Shown here in pieces: positions 1 to 7,938 of a DNA stretch of 16,015 nt. Numbering within the stretch: the first letter of the stretch is position 1; the number at the start of each line of letters is the position of its first letter. The stretch lies in assembly GCA_020629355.1 (NCBI GenBank), contig JAHDDM010000007.1, forward strand, positions 1 to 16,015. The letters run 5' to 3'. This DNA comes from Rhodospirillaceae bacterium (lineage in GTDB: Bacteria > Pseudomonadota > Alphaproteobacteria > JABSOH01). The notes under the pieces were generated by a model that did no database searches, was not told where the DNA came from, and worked only from the letters and a program-made list of their open reading frames with translations. The translations under genes were made by a program, and so were the position numbers.

Positions 1-1196
1 TGTGCTTGCAGTCTTAGGCGTAATGCCTGTAGCTGAATAAAGCCCTCAGCGTCTTGCTGGTTGTAGACATCATCCTCTTCAAAGGTGACGTGTTGTTCAG
101 AATACAGACTGCAAGGGCTTTGCCGTGACATTGTGGTCATGCCTGCCTTATAGAGCTTGATCACCACCGAACCAGTGACGAACTCTTGACTGTGGTCTAT
201 CAGAGCCTGCAACATTTCACGATCAGGACTGAACCAGAAGCCCTGATAAATAAGGTGCGCATATTTCGGCATCAATTCGTCTTTTAGGTGTGCAGCCTCG
301 CGGTCAAGGGTGATCGATTCCATCGCGCGGTGGGCAAACATCAGTAATGTTCCACCTGGTGTTTCGTACACGCCACGGGATTTCATCCCGACAAAGCGAT
401 TCTCGACCATATCCAGACGACCAATACCGTGTTTGCCTGCAAGACGATTCAATTCGGTCAGTAAATCAGCGGGACCTAACTTCTTTCCATTGATGTGGGT
501 GGGATCGCCGCGCTCAAAATCAATTTTGACTTCTTCGGGTGTATCTGGTGCATCTTCTGGACGTACGGTGCGTGAATAGACAAATTCGGGTGCAGCAATA
601 GCAGGGTCTTCGAGAACTTTGCCCTCTGCCGAGATGTGCAAAAGGTTGCTGTCGACAGAAAACGGTGCTTCGCCAAATTTATCTGCTGGTACAGTAATTT
701 GATGATTTTGCGCATATTCAATTAAGCTGGTTCTTGAGGTCAAGTCCCATTCACGCCACGGTGAAATAACCCGTATATCGGGCTTTAGCGCATAGTACCC
801 CAACTCAAAGCGGACTTGATCATTGCCCTTGCCTGTGGCGCCGTGTGCCACAGCGTCTGCACCAGTTTCCTCAGCAATTTCAATCTGTCGCTTGGCAATC
901 AAAGGCCGTGCAATCGAAGTCCCCAACAGATACTGGCCTTCGTACAGAGCATTGGCGCGGAACATCGGAAACACAAAATCGCGGACAAATTCATCGCGCA
1001 AGTCATCAATATAAATATGTTTTATACCTAACTTTTCCGCTTTTTCTCGAACGGGTTCCAGCTCTTCTCCCTGCCCTAGATCGGCAGTGAAGGTCACGAC
1101 TTCACAGCGATACTCTTCCTGAAGCCACCGAAGAATGACAGATGTGTCCAAGCCGCCAGAATAGGCTAGAACAACGCGCTTGACTGGTTTAGGCAT
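1..1196 (-). CDS. argG: argininosuccinate synthase (3' end cut by window edge)
   Basis: Joins citrulline and aspartate, using ATP, into argininosuccinate, the penultimate step of arginine synthesis in the cytoplasm. Reading leftward from the ATG at 1196-1194, the protein starts [19 protein letters not shown], which holds the ATP-pyrophosphatase P-loop SGGLDTS of this family. Further on come [37 protein letters not shown] and, near the end, [14 protein letters not shown], all ArgG signatures. The frame is open for 398 codons and reaches the window edge at [13 protein letters not shown], so only a handful of C-terminal residues are missing. It stands divergent from the amidohydrolase gene across about 100 bp. 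No clear Shine-Dalgarno is seen beyond a weak GACGAG. Confidence 0.96.
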   Translation of the reverse strand, partial: MPKPVKRVVLAYSGGLDTSVILRWLQEEYRCEVVTFTADLGQGEELEPVREKAEKLGIKHIYIDDLRDEFVRDFVFPMFRANALYEGQYLLGTSIARPLIAKRQIEIAEETGADAVAHGATGKGNDQVRFELGYYALKPDIRVISPWREWDLTSRTSLIEYAQNHQITVPADKFGEAPFSVDSNLLHISAEGKVLEDPAIAAPEFVYSRTVRPEDAPDTPEEVKIDFERGDPTHINGKKLGPADLLTELNRLAGKHGIGRLDMVENRFVGMKSRGVYETPGGTLLMFAHRAMESITLDREAAHLKDELMPKYAHLIYQGFWFSPDREMLQALIDHSQEFVTGSVVIKLYKAGMTTMSRQSPCSLYSEQHVTFEEDDVYNQQDAEGFIQLQALRLRLQA

Positions 1197-1241
1197 AGGG
1201 GATACTCGTCTTGTTGATTCTGTTGTAAGAAATATTTACAC

Positions 1242-1270
1242 CTCATAAACTAATGGCGGTATTCTGCCAA
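1242..1270 (-). promoter_or_regulatory. candidate argG promoter
   Basis: On the minus strand TTGGCA (1270-1265) is followed after exactly 17 nt by TATGAG (1247-1242), about 45 nt before the argG start codon. The -35 box is a good match and the -10 box matches at 4 of 6 positions. It overlaps a weaker plus-strand pair, TTGTAA (1223-1228) and TAAACT (1246-1251), that could serve the divergent amidohydrolase gene. Prediction by eye only. Confidence 0.35.
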
Positions 1271-1299
1271 CTGAATTTCTATTATTTACTGGTGATGTG

Positions 1300-2055
1300 A
1301 TGGCCTATACCTTGTTGCGCCCTGATTCAAAACGCCCCATTGTGCTGTGTTGTGATCATGCGGGATATGCTGTTCCTGAGGAATTGGCAAATTTGGGCTT
1401 GAGTGATCAACAGCTAAAACAGCATATTGGTTGGGATATTGGCGCGGCTGATGTCACGTCATATATTTCGCAAGCTCTTGATGTGACTGCGGTTTTTAGC
1501 AAGTACTCGCGTCTGTATATTGACTGCAACCGTCCGCCAGCTTCATTAGGCTCCATCCCTGAACAGAGTGATAATATAATTATACCTGGAAACGCGAACC
1601 TGTCACCAGAGGATAAGATAGGCCGTGCTGAGCGTAGTCTATGGCCGTATCATCAGGCTTTATCTGCTGCTCTTGCGCGTCATTGGCAAGGGGATATTGC
1701 GCCAGTGCTAATCTCGATACATAGCTTTACACCTGCTTTACAGGGCGAATCGCTAAGACCGTGGCAGTATGGCTTGATCAGTGGCCATGACAGGCGTTTA
1801 GCTGATGGTATTATTGCGCAATTTCGACGGTATCCTGAAATTTGTCTTGGGGATAATTTGCCCTATTCTGGTTTTGATGTTTCCTATACTTTGAATGGTC
1901 ATGGTCTCTCAAGCGGTATTGCCCATATCGGCATAGAGATTCGGCAGGACCTGATTGATACGGCTGAAGGCGTAGCGCATTATGGTGCTGTCTTAGCGGA
2001 TGTACTGCAATGTGCTTTAGAAGATGGTAGTTTGTATCGCGTTCAGTATCATTAG
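1300..2055 (+). CDS. N-formylglutamate amidohydrolase family protein (COG3931 type)
   Basis: Predicted zinc-dependent amidohydrolase of the FGase family, whose founding members release formate from N-formylglutamate. The COG3931 branch is common in alphaproteobacteria and its natural substrate is less certain. Visible family blocks are VLCCDHAGYAVP near the N-terminus, HIGWDIGAADV, SKYSRLYIDCNRPP, SIHSFTP, and close to the end GIEIRQDLI; the His, Asp and Glu residues in these blocks are the likely metal and catalytic ligands. Length (251 aa) fits the family. The ATG at 1300 is preferred over the GTG codon at 1297; neither has a good Shine-Dalgarno. No hut genes lie nearby, so a role in histidine breakdown is not supported. 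Thirteen nt separate it from the heme A synthase gene, so the two are probably co-transcribed. Confidence 0.85.
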   Translation: MAYTLLRPDSKRPIVLCCDHAGYAVPEELANLGLSDQQLKQHIGWDIGAADVTSYISQALDVTAVFSKYSRLYIDCNRPPASLGSIPEQSDNIIIPGNANLSPEDKIGRAERSLWPYHQALSAALARHWQGDIAPVLISIHSFTPALQGESLRPWQYGLISGHDRRLADGIIAQFRRYPEICLGDNLPYSGFDVSYTLNGHGLSSGIAHIGIEIRQDLIDTAEGVAHYGAVLADVLQCALEDGSLYRVQYH

Positions 2056-2068
2056 ATAGAGGTAGTTC

Positions 2069-3088
2069 ATGCAGCGTTCAGTACAGCTTTGGCTTATCAC
2101 GTGCGGTATTTTGGTGCTGTTGATGATTGTTATTGGTGCGATTACACGTTTAACCGATTCGGGGCTGTCCATGATCGAATGGCGTCCGATATTGGGCTTT
2201 TTGCCGCCACTGAGCGATGTGGAATGGCAGAGAGTTTTTGCTTTGTATCAGCAGATTCCAGAGTACCGTTTTCAAAACTATGGTATGGATATTGAAGGTT
2301 TCAAAAGCATTTTCTGGTGGGAGTATTTTCATCGGCTTTGGGGGCGCATCATTGGACTGGTCTATACAATTCCTTTAGTTGTTTTCTGGTGGCGCGGCAT
2401 GTTGCCAAAAGCTTGGCAGCCTGCTCTTGTGATATTGCTGTTTTTAGGTGGACTTCAAGGAGTCATTGGCTGGTGGATGGTCAAAAGCGGTTTGAGTCAG
2501 AACCTTGATGTTAGCGCGTTTCGTTTGATGGTACATTTGGGTATGGCCCTGTTGATTCTCAGCGGTTTATGGTGGTTTATCCTGAGTTCTCAAGCAGGAA
2601 AAAGCGATGTTTCACGTGAAACAATCGTGCACTATAGATTAGGATTACTGGTTTATGCTGTTCTGTGGTTGTTGGTTTTGATCAGTGTCCTTAGTGGGGC
2701 ATTAGTGGCAGGCAACGATGCTGGCATGGTCTATAATGATTGGCCTTTGATGAACGGCTCTTTTGTTCCAGAAGAATATTTAGGAGCAGAGTTTTCAGCC
2801 TGGTTTGATCAGCAAGCTACGGTGCAATTTCATCATCGTATGCTGGCCTACGGTCTGTTTCTTTTTGTAGCTGTCTTGAATGTCTGTGTCTGGCGGTCAT
2901 CTCAGCCAGAGCGGTTGGGCTTGATTGTGATTCTTTTTGTTATCTGTATCCAAATAGTTTTGGGTATTGTTACCCTGCTGAGCACTGTTGAGACGGCATT
3001 AGCAATAAGCCATCATATCAATGCTGTGATTTTACTCTTGGTGACAACAACGGTATGTTTTTACAGATTACGCGCAATCAAATTTTGA
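2069..3088 (+). CDS. ctaA: heme A synthase (Cox15/CtaA type)
   Basis: Inner-membrane enzyme that oxidises the C8 methyl of heme O to a formyl group, giving heme A for aa3-type cytochrome c oxidase. The 339-aa protein has about eight hydrophobic segments. The N-terminal block GAITRLTDSGLSMIEW and the mid-protein block GALVAGNDAGMVYNDWPLMNG are Cox15 signatures. Histidines expected as heme ligands are seen in WEYFHR (His88), RLMVHLG (His156), QFHHR (255-256) and ISHHIN (315-316). AGAGG lies a few nt before the ATG. Residues 180-185 (DVSRET), in the loop after the fourth membrane segment, are encoded by a perfect parS site. The last 11 nt overlap the end of parB on the other strand. No other cytochrome oxidase genes are in view. 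Confidence 0.94.
   Translation: MQRSVQLWLITCGILVLLMIVIGAITRLTDSGLSMIEWRPILGFLPPLSDVEWQRVFALYQQIPEYRFQNYGMDIEGFKSIFWWEYFHRLWGRIIGLVYTIPLVVFWWRGMLPKAWQPALVILLFLGGLQGVIGWWMVKSGLSQNLDVSAFRLMVHLGMALLILSGLWWFILSSQAGKSDVSRETIVHYRLGLLVYAVLWLLVLISVLSGALVAGNDAGMVYNDWPLMNGSFVPEEYLGAEFSAWFDQQATVQFHHRMLAYGLFLFVAVLNVCVWRSSQPERLGLIVILFVICIQIVLGIVTLLSTVETALAISHHINAVILLLVTTTVCFYRLRAIKF
2608..2623. promoter_or_regulatory. parS: parS site inside ctaA
   Basis: TGTTTCACGTGAAACA, a perfect 16-bp palindrome identical to the well-known ParB-binding consensus. It lies within the ctaA reading frame and is translated as part of DVSRETI in a loop between membrane segments. It is about 0.5 kb beyond the 3' end of parB. 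Confidence 0.93.
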
Positions 3089-4007
3089 GATATTCTAAAG
3101 CCTGCTTGATACGATCAAATTCCTCAAGGTTTTTATAGGATAGCGTGACCTTGCCACTTTGACGATTTTTATCGGCTTTGATACGGACTTTCAATCCGAC
3201 CTTGTCTGAAAGCTTTTTTTGTAATGCCCGAACGTGAATATCTTGAGGCGTTTTACTTTTCGGTGATGGTGGGTTTTGATCTGGTGCTTTGAGCGCGCTG
3301 AAAAGATCAAGATTAGGATTTTCGCGAAGTTCTTGTGCTATCTGTTCTGTTTGGCGAACGTTCAGCTGTTCATTGATGATATGATTGGCGAATTTTTCAC
3401 AATCCTCAATCCCAACAAGTGTCCGCGCATGACTGGACGAGAGCTCTCCGTTGCGCACCTGTTCCTGAACCGTCTCTGGCAGAGATAATAACCGTAACAG
3501 GTTGGCAATATGGCTTCTGCTCCGCGAGAGTATGCTGGCTAGTTTTTCTTGGGTATAGTCAAACTGTTCAATGAGTTGCTTATAGCCAGCCGCTTCCTCG
3601 AGTACGTTCAGATCACGGCGGTGCATATTCTCGATCAATGCAATTTCAATAACGTCTGAATCGCTCAGATTTTTGATGATAACCGGTACAGAGGACAATT
3701 CGGCCTTTTGAGAGGCTTGCCAGCGACGTTCCCCAGCAATAATTTCATAGGCATTGACCTTAAACGGATGTGGGCGTACCAGAATCGGCTGTAGGACACC
3801 GTTGCGGACAATAGACTCGCTGAGTTCTGTCAGAGCTTCAGGCTCGAAAAATCGTCGGGGTTGGTCAGGATTGGGATACAGGAGTTCTATGGGAACAGAT
3901 TGTTGTCCAGTTTCTTGCAGCAGCGTTTCCGAGATAGTTTCTTCTTCGTTTTCATCATCAAGGGAAAATAGGCTTGCGATACCGCGACCGAGTATTTTTT
4001 TTGCCAT
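3078..4007 (-). CDS. parB: chromosome partitioning protein ParB (parS-binding CTPase)
   Basis: Binds parS, loads and spreads on DNA in a CTP-dependent manner, and organises the origin region for segregation, normally together with the ATPase ParA. From the ATG at 4007 the protein has 309 aa. The N-terminal KKILGRGIASLF resembles the ParA-interacting tail of ParB proteins. PNPDQPRR (about 46-53) is box I, GERRW (92-96) the CTP-binding box II, and ENMHRRDLN follows. A helix-turn-helix lies at about 150-172 (TQEKLASILSRSRSHIANLLRLLSLP), and the C-terminal dimerisation region contains SYKNLEEFDRI. The ATG at 4007 is chosen over a TTG at 4013 because AAAGGA sits about 6-11 nt before it. It begins 2 nt after the rsmG stop. 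parA is missing from its usual place just upstream. Confidence 0.96.
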   Translation of the reverse strand: MAKKILGRGIASLFSLDDENEEETISETLLQETGQQSVPIELLYPNPDQPRRFFEPEALTELSESIVRNGVLQPILVRPHPFKVNAYEIIAGERRWQASQKAELSSVPVIIKNLSDSDVIEIALIENMHRRDLNVLEEAAGYKQLIEQFDYTQEKLASILSRSRSHIANLLRLLSLPETVQEQVRNGELSSSHARTLVGIEDCEKFANHIINEQLNVRQTEQIAQELRENPNLDLFSALKAPDQNPPSPKSKTPQDIHVRALQKKLSDKVGLKVRIKADKNRQSGKVTLSYKNLEEFDRIKQALEYLKI

Positions 4008-4009
4008 GA

Positions 4010-4618
4010 TCAATCCTTTTGTACATTATCAATATGCTGAAGAGTAATAATTTGCCCCCGCCCATAGGGATGAGGTGTTGTCTGAACATCAATATCAGAT
4101 GTTAGGGCAGAAAATTCCCGTTCTGCCTGTTCACCCTTCAAAAATAGCCCTATTGCTGTTGTTTGACGTATTGAGTTACTCCATGCCCAAAGAGTCTGTA
4201 ATTCAGCAACCGCGCGTGCTGTGATAATGTCAAATTTTTCTTTTGGCGTAAATGATTCAATGCGGCAATGGGCAATCGTATATTCCAAACGGAGTTGATT
4301 TTTGACTTCCTGTAGAAATGTTACTTTTTTGCCTGAAGACTCGATTAAGGTGATCGGGTTTTGACTTAAGATTGCAAGAATAATCCCTGGCAAACCCGCG
4401 CCACTACCAAGATCGGCTATGTGTAACCCTGGTGCTGGAATATGTGCAAGCAGTGCCGCGCTATCAAGGATATGGCGTTGCCAAATATCTTCAGATGTTG
4501 ATCGCCCAATAAGATTTATACGATTATTCCACTGTAATAATAATTCCGAATAGGCGTATAATTGTTCGCGTTGTGTCTCTGTAACATCAAATTTCTGAAA
4601 GAAGTCTCCCACTGTCAT
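4010..4618 (-). CDS. rsmG: 16S rRNA (guanine-N7) methyltransferase RsmG (GidB)
   Basis: Methylates N7 of a guanine in the 530 loop of 16S rRNA (G527 in E. coli numbering) using S-adenosylmethionine. The 202-aa protein has the family blocks NRINLIGRS (32-40), RHILDSA (48-54), the SAM-binding loop IADLGSGAGLPGI (about 67-79) and ITARAVAEL. Its ATG overlaps the mnmG stop as ATGA, so the two are translationally coupled. Its stop is 2 nt from the parB start. Loss of this gene gives low-level streptomycin resistance in other bacteria; nothing here suggests loss. Confidence 0.95.
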   Translation of the reverse strand: MTVGDFFQKFDVTETQREQLYAYSELLLQWNNRINLIGRSTSEDIWQRHILDSAALLAHIPAPGLHIADLGSGAGLPGIILAILSQNPITLIESSGKKVTFLQEVKNQLRLEYTIAHCRIESFTPKEKFDIITARAVAELQTLWAWSNSIRQTTAIGLFLKGEQAEREFSALTSDIDVQTTPHPYGRGQIITLQHIDNVQKD

Positions 4619-6492
4619 GGTGATTGCGCCGAATCGTGTTGTGGTAATTTTTGCGATTGAATCAATATCATCAAATGTGCCAGTGCGCTTGGAGTGATCC
4701 CTTGAATTCGAGCCGCTGCACCGAGTGTTTCAGGGCGATTCTGTGCCAGCAGTTGCCGTACTTCATGGGAAATACTTTGTAATTTGCTAAAGTCGATATT
4801 CTGAGGAATCTTTACAGCGGCTTCTTTTTGTAGCTGTTGGATTTCGCGGTCTTGGACTTCAGTATAGTGGGCATAATGACTGTCAAGGGCAATTTGAGTC
4901 TGAGTATCCTGTGGAACAGTCGCCAATTCAGGCCATACGGAGCGTAAAGCCTCAAAGTCGATGTGCGAGAAACCCAGCCAAGTATAGCCGTCGCGTACCA
5001 CGCCGTCTTGATTGACATTGATGCCAGCCAATTTTAGCTGATTCGGTGAGGCTTTTTGCTGCAATATTGCCATTGCAGCTGCATAATGCTGTTGTTGGCT
5101 TTGATAGAGTGCCCTACGTTCAGGATCAAGACAGTTTTGTTCAATTGCAATGGAGCACAAGCGCTGTGGCGCGTTATCTGCCCTTAAACGGAGTCTGAAT
5201 TCCGCACGCGAGGTGAACATTCTGTAGGGTTCTGTGACGCCTTTTTGCGTCAGATCGTCGAGCATGACACCAATGTAGCCTTCGTGGCGAGCAATCTGTA
5301 GTGGTGCGGAGTCATTGCAAATGTTTGCTGCATTGATACCTGCCATGATGCCTTGTGCTGCTGCTTCTTCGTAGCCCGTTGAGCCGTTGATTTGACCAGC
5401 GAGAAAAAGTCCTGGTAGCTGCTGTAATTCCAGAGACGAGGCAAGATTGCGCGGATCGACATAATCGTACTCGATAGCATAGCCATACTGTATGACCTCA
5501 ACTTTCTCGAGTCCAGTAATGCTACGCAAGAATTGCTCTTGAGTGTCTGTGTCGATTGATGTTGAAATGCCGTTAGGGTAGACGAGATCGCTGCTTAGGC
5601 CTTCAGGCTCGAGGAAAATCTGGTGGCTGGTTTTATCCGCAAACCGATGCAATTTGTCTTCGATTGATGGGCAATAGCGCGGGCCTTTGCCAGAGATTGA
5701 GCCATCATAAGCGGGGGCAGATTCAAGATTGCTGAGGATAATCTCGTGGGTTTGGGGGTTGGTGTGTGTGATATGACAAGGAACTTGCTGTTGGAAGGTC
5801 TGGCTGGTGAGCATGGAAAAGTAATGCGGTATTTCATCGCCAGGCTGAGGTGTTAAGCGGCTGTAGTCGATGGTGTTTTTATCCAGTCTTGGCGGTGTTC
5901 CCGTTTTGAGTCTACCTAGCTGTATTCCGTAAGACAGCAAACGTTCAGAGAGTTTTGTGGCGGCCTCTTCACCGTGTCGGCCTGCTGTAATGCGTTTTTG
6001 ACCTTGGAAGATACAGCCGCGTAGAAAAGTCCCCGTGGTCAGTATTACGGCTCTGGCTCTAAGATGTTCATCATGGGCGGTACAGACTCCAACACATCTG
6101 TTCTGTTCGATGATCAGATCCGTGACTTCGGATTCCGCAATCGTGAGATTGGGCTGTTTATTTAGAAAATCCTGAACATATTGTTGATATAATGCACGGT
6201 CTGTTTGTCCTCTGGGGCCGTGGACAGCTGCTCCTTTACGCCGATTCAAAAGTCGATATTGAATACAGGCATAATCTGCTGCCTGTGCCATCATTCCGCC
6301 TAGAGCATCAATTTCCTTGACCAGTTGACCTTTGCCAATACCGCCAATGGCAGGATTGCAAGACATGGCACCAATGGTGGCCTTGTGCATGGTGATCAAC
6401 AGGGTTTTACAGCCTTTGCGTGCAGCAGCATAGGCGGCTTCGCACCCTGCATGACCGCCACCGATAACAATAATGTCCCAAGTATTTTTCAT
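4615..6492 (-). CDS. mnmG: tRNA wobble-uridine modification enzyme MnmG (GidA), FAD subunit
   Basis: FAD partner of MnmE in forming 5-carboxymethylaminomethyluridine at tRNA position 34, using glycine and methylenetetrahydrofolate. The Rossmann FAD loop is IGGGHAGCEAA (about 10-20). CNPAIGGIGKGQLVKEIDALGG, GRLKTGTPPRL, GYEEAAAQGIMAGINAA and EPYRMFTSRAEFRLRLR are all family hallmarks, and the C-terminal helical part ends in GITPSALAHL. From the ATG at 6492 the length is 626 aa, close to E. coli MnmG. A TTG at 6507 is in frame, but MKNTWDIIVIGG matches the usual N-terminus better. No Shine-Dalgarno precedes either start. A parS site lies 16-31 nt upstream of the ATG. Confidence 0.95.
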   Translation of the reverse strand: MKNTWDIIVIGGGHAGCEAAYAAARKGCKTLLITMHKATIGAMSCNPAIGGIGKGQLVKEIDALGGMMAQAADYACIQYRLLNRRKGAAVHGPRGQTDRALYQQYVQDFLNKQPNLTIAESEVTDLIIEQNRCVGVCTAHDEHLRARAVILTTGTFLRGCIFQGQKRITAGRHGEEAATKLSERLLSYGIQLGRLKTGTPPRLDKNTIDYSRLTPQPGDEIPHYFSMLTSQTFQQQVPCHITHTNPQTHEIILSNLESAPAYDGSISGKGPRYCPSIEDKLHRFADKTSHQIFLEPEGLSSDLVYPNGISTSIDTDTQEQFLRSITGLEKVEVIQYGYAIEYDYVDPRNLASSLELQQLPGLFLAGQINGSTGYEEAAAQGIMAGINAANICNDSAPLQIARHEGYIGVMLDDLTQKGVTEPYRMFTSRAEFRLRLRADNAPQRLCSIAIEQNCLDPERRALYQSQQQHYAAAMAILQQKASPNQLKLAGINVNQDGVVRDGYTWLGFSHIDFEALRSVWPELATVPQDTQTQIALDSHYAHYTEVQDREIQQLQKEAAVKIPQNIDFSKLQSISHEVRQLLAQNRPETLGAAARIQGITPSALAHLMILIQSQKLPQHDSAQSP

Positions 6493-6507
6493 CAAAATAT
6501 TGTACAA

Positions 6508-6523
6508 TGTTTCACGTGAAACA
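6508..6523. promoter_or_regulatory. parS: parS site between mnmE and mnmG
   Basis: A second perfect TGTTTCACGTGAAACA palindrome, identical over 16 bp to the one in ctaA. It lies in the short mnmE-mnmG gap, in the leader of the mnmG-rsmG-parB series, so bound ParB could affect transcription of its own gene. A 10-bp palindrome ATTGTACAAT (6499-6508) touches it on the mnmG side. Confidence 0.93.
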
Positions 6524-6556
6524 TCTCGTTAGAAGTTTATTTTAACCTATCCTATA

Positions 6557-7936
6557 CTATTTTCCGATACAAAATCGCGAGAAAATTATTTCGAGCAGGT
6601 CTTCAACATCGACTTTACCGATAATTTGAGCAATAGAGTTGAGCCCGATGCGTAATTCTTCTGCAATCAAGACTAAATCGACACTAGAATCGGTTTTTTG
6701 TGCTGTTTCCAGCATTTGCTTGACCCTGTCGAGTGCATTTAGAGTGTTGCGTAGTGCCTGTTGGTAGCGCGTGTGCATAATAATCGGGGCGTGGCTACCT
6801 CCTGCAAGTGTTTCGAGATTTCGAGTGATGGCGTGATAAAGTTCTGATAATCCAGAGGATTCCGCAAGGGAGATGGAGAGTATATGTGCGTGGGGTTTAT
6901 TAAGTATAATATTATTATACCTGTTAAGTCCTTGATCAATCTTATTTAGTATGATTATTGCTGGTTGTTTTGGGGGGGGGCTTATAAATTCGTTATAGTC
7001 CGCTATAGGTTGGCTGCCATCAAACATGATTAACAGAAGGTCTGCCTGTTCCGCATGTTGTCGGGCGCGCTTTATGCCTTCCTGTTCAATGGGATCAGAT
7101 GTTTCTTGAATGCCTGCTGTATCAATCAGTTTAACGGGATAGCCAGCAATATCAATATGCAGCTCGATACTATCGCGGGTAGTGCCTGCAATCGGAGACG
7201 TAATCGCGGCCTGAGTCTGGGCAAGGTAATTCATCAGGCTCGATTTGCCAGCATTACTAGGGCCAATGATGGCAATTTTTGTCCCGAGCCGTAACCTTTC
7301 ACCTTTCGGGGCAGTGTCGTGATGCTGTGTAATTTCAGCCCTTAGAGTCTCGCTATGGGTGAAGATATGCTCTTCGAGAGTATCGGGTATCTCTTCATCA
7401 GGAAAATCCAGGCAGGCTTCGGTATAGGCGCGAAGTTCGCTCAGGCGATACCACCAGTCTTGATACAGTTGATGTAAGGCTCCGCGTGTATGGGATAATG
7501 CCGCGCGGCGCTGATGTTCGGTTTCTGCATCAATCAGGTCAATCAGGGACTCGGCCTGTGTTAAATCAAATTTACCGTTCAAAAAGCCGCGCTTGGAGAA
7601 TTCTCCAGCTTCAGCAGGGTAAAAATTCGGTATTTTGCTTAATGCGACAAGTATAGACTGGATAGTCGCTAGACCGCCATGGATGTGCAGTTCTGCGCAA
7701 TCTTCGCCAGTAAAACTTTTTGGTGCTGTAAAAAAGACACAGAAACCAAAATCGAGAATATCTTGTGTTTCTGGGTCATAAAAACAGGTATATTGCATAA
7801 AATTAGCGGCTGGTATTGGGATGGGAATCATCTTTTGAAAGAGATTCTGCACCTGTGCGCCGGATATGCGAATCACCGCAAGACCTGCTTTGCCAGAGGC
7901 TGAAGATAGCGCAAAGATAGTATTGGTCTGTGCCAT
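6557..7936 (-). CDS. mnmE: tRNA modification GTPase MnmE (TrmE)
   Basis: Potassium-dependent GTPase that works with MnmG on the tRNA wobble uridine. The 459-aa protein shows the N-terminal folate-binding domain (AVIRISG; FTGEDCAELHIHGG; AGEFSKRGFLNGKFDLTQAE). The GTPase domain has G1 GPSNAGKS (225-232), G2 GTTRD (251-255), G3 DTAG (272-275) and G4 NKID (331-334). The protein ends in FCIGK, whose Cys is the family's conserved C-terminal cysteine. Length is normal. The ATG is 2 nt from the stop of the upstream oxidoreductase gene, and no clear Shine-Dalgarno is visible. A C9 run on the coding strand (6972-6980) encodes the PPP in the loop between G3 and G4. Confidence 0.96.
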   Translation of the reverse strand: MAQTNTIFALSSASGKAGLAVIRISGAQVQNLFQKMIPIPIPAANFMQYTCFYDPETQDILDFGFCVFFTAPKSFTGEDCAELHIHGGLATIQSILVALSKIPNFYPAEAGEFSKRGFLNGKFDLTQAESLIDLIDAETEHQRRAALSHTRGALHQLYQDWWYRLSELRAYTEACLDFPDEEIPDTLEEHIFTHSETLRAEITQHHDTAPKGERLRLGTKIAIIGPSNAGKSSLMNYLAQTQAAITSPIAGTTRDSIELHIDIAGYPVKLIDTAGIQETSDPIEQEGIKRARQHAEQADLLLIMFDGSQPIADYNEFISPPPKQPAIIILNKIDQGLNRYNNIILNKPHAHILSISLAESSGLSELYHAITRNLETLAGGSHAPIIMHTRYQQALRNTLNALDRVKQMLETAQKTDSSVDLVLIAEELRIGLNSIAQIIGKVDVEDLLEIIFSRFCIGK

Positions 7937-7938
7937 AT

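Noticed and set aside
310..1090. Several plus-strand reading frames of 63-89 codons between 310 and 1090.
   Set aside because: They are antisense to the continuous argG frame, which shows family motifs throughout.
4008..4013. TTG start for parB at 4013.
   Set aside because: The ATG at 4007 has an AAAGGA at good spacing and the family-like start MAKKILGRG.
6493..6507. TTG start for mnmG at 6507.
   Set aside because: It adds five residues not typical of MnmG; the ATG at 6492 gives the usual N-terminus directly before the FAD motif.
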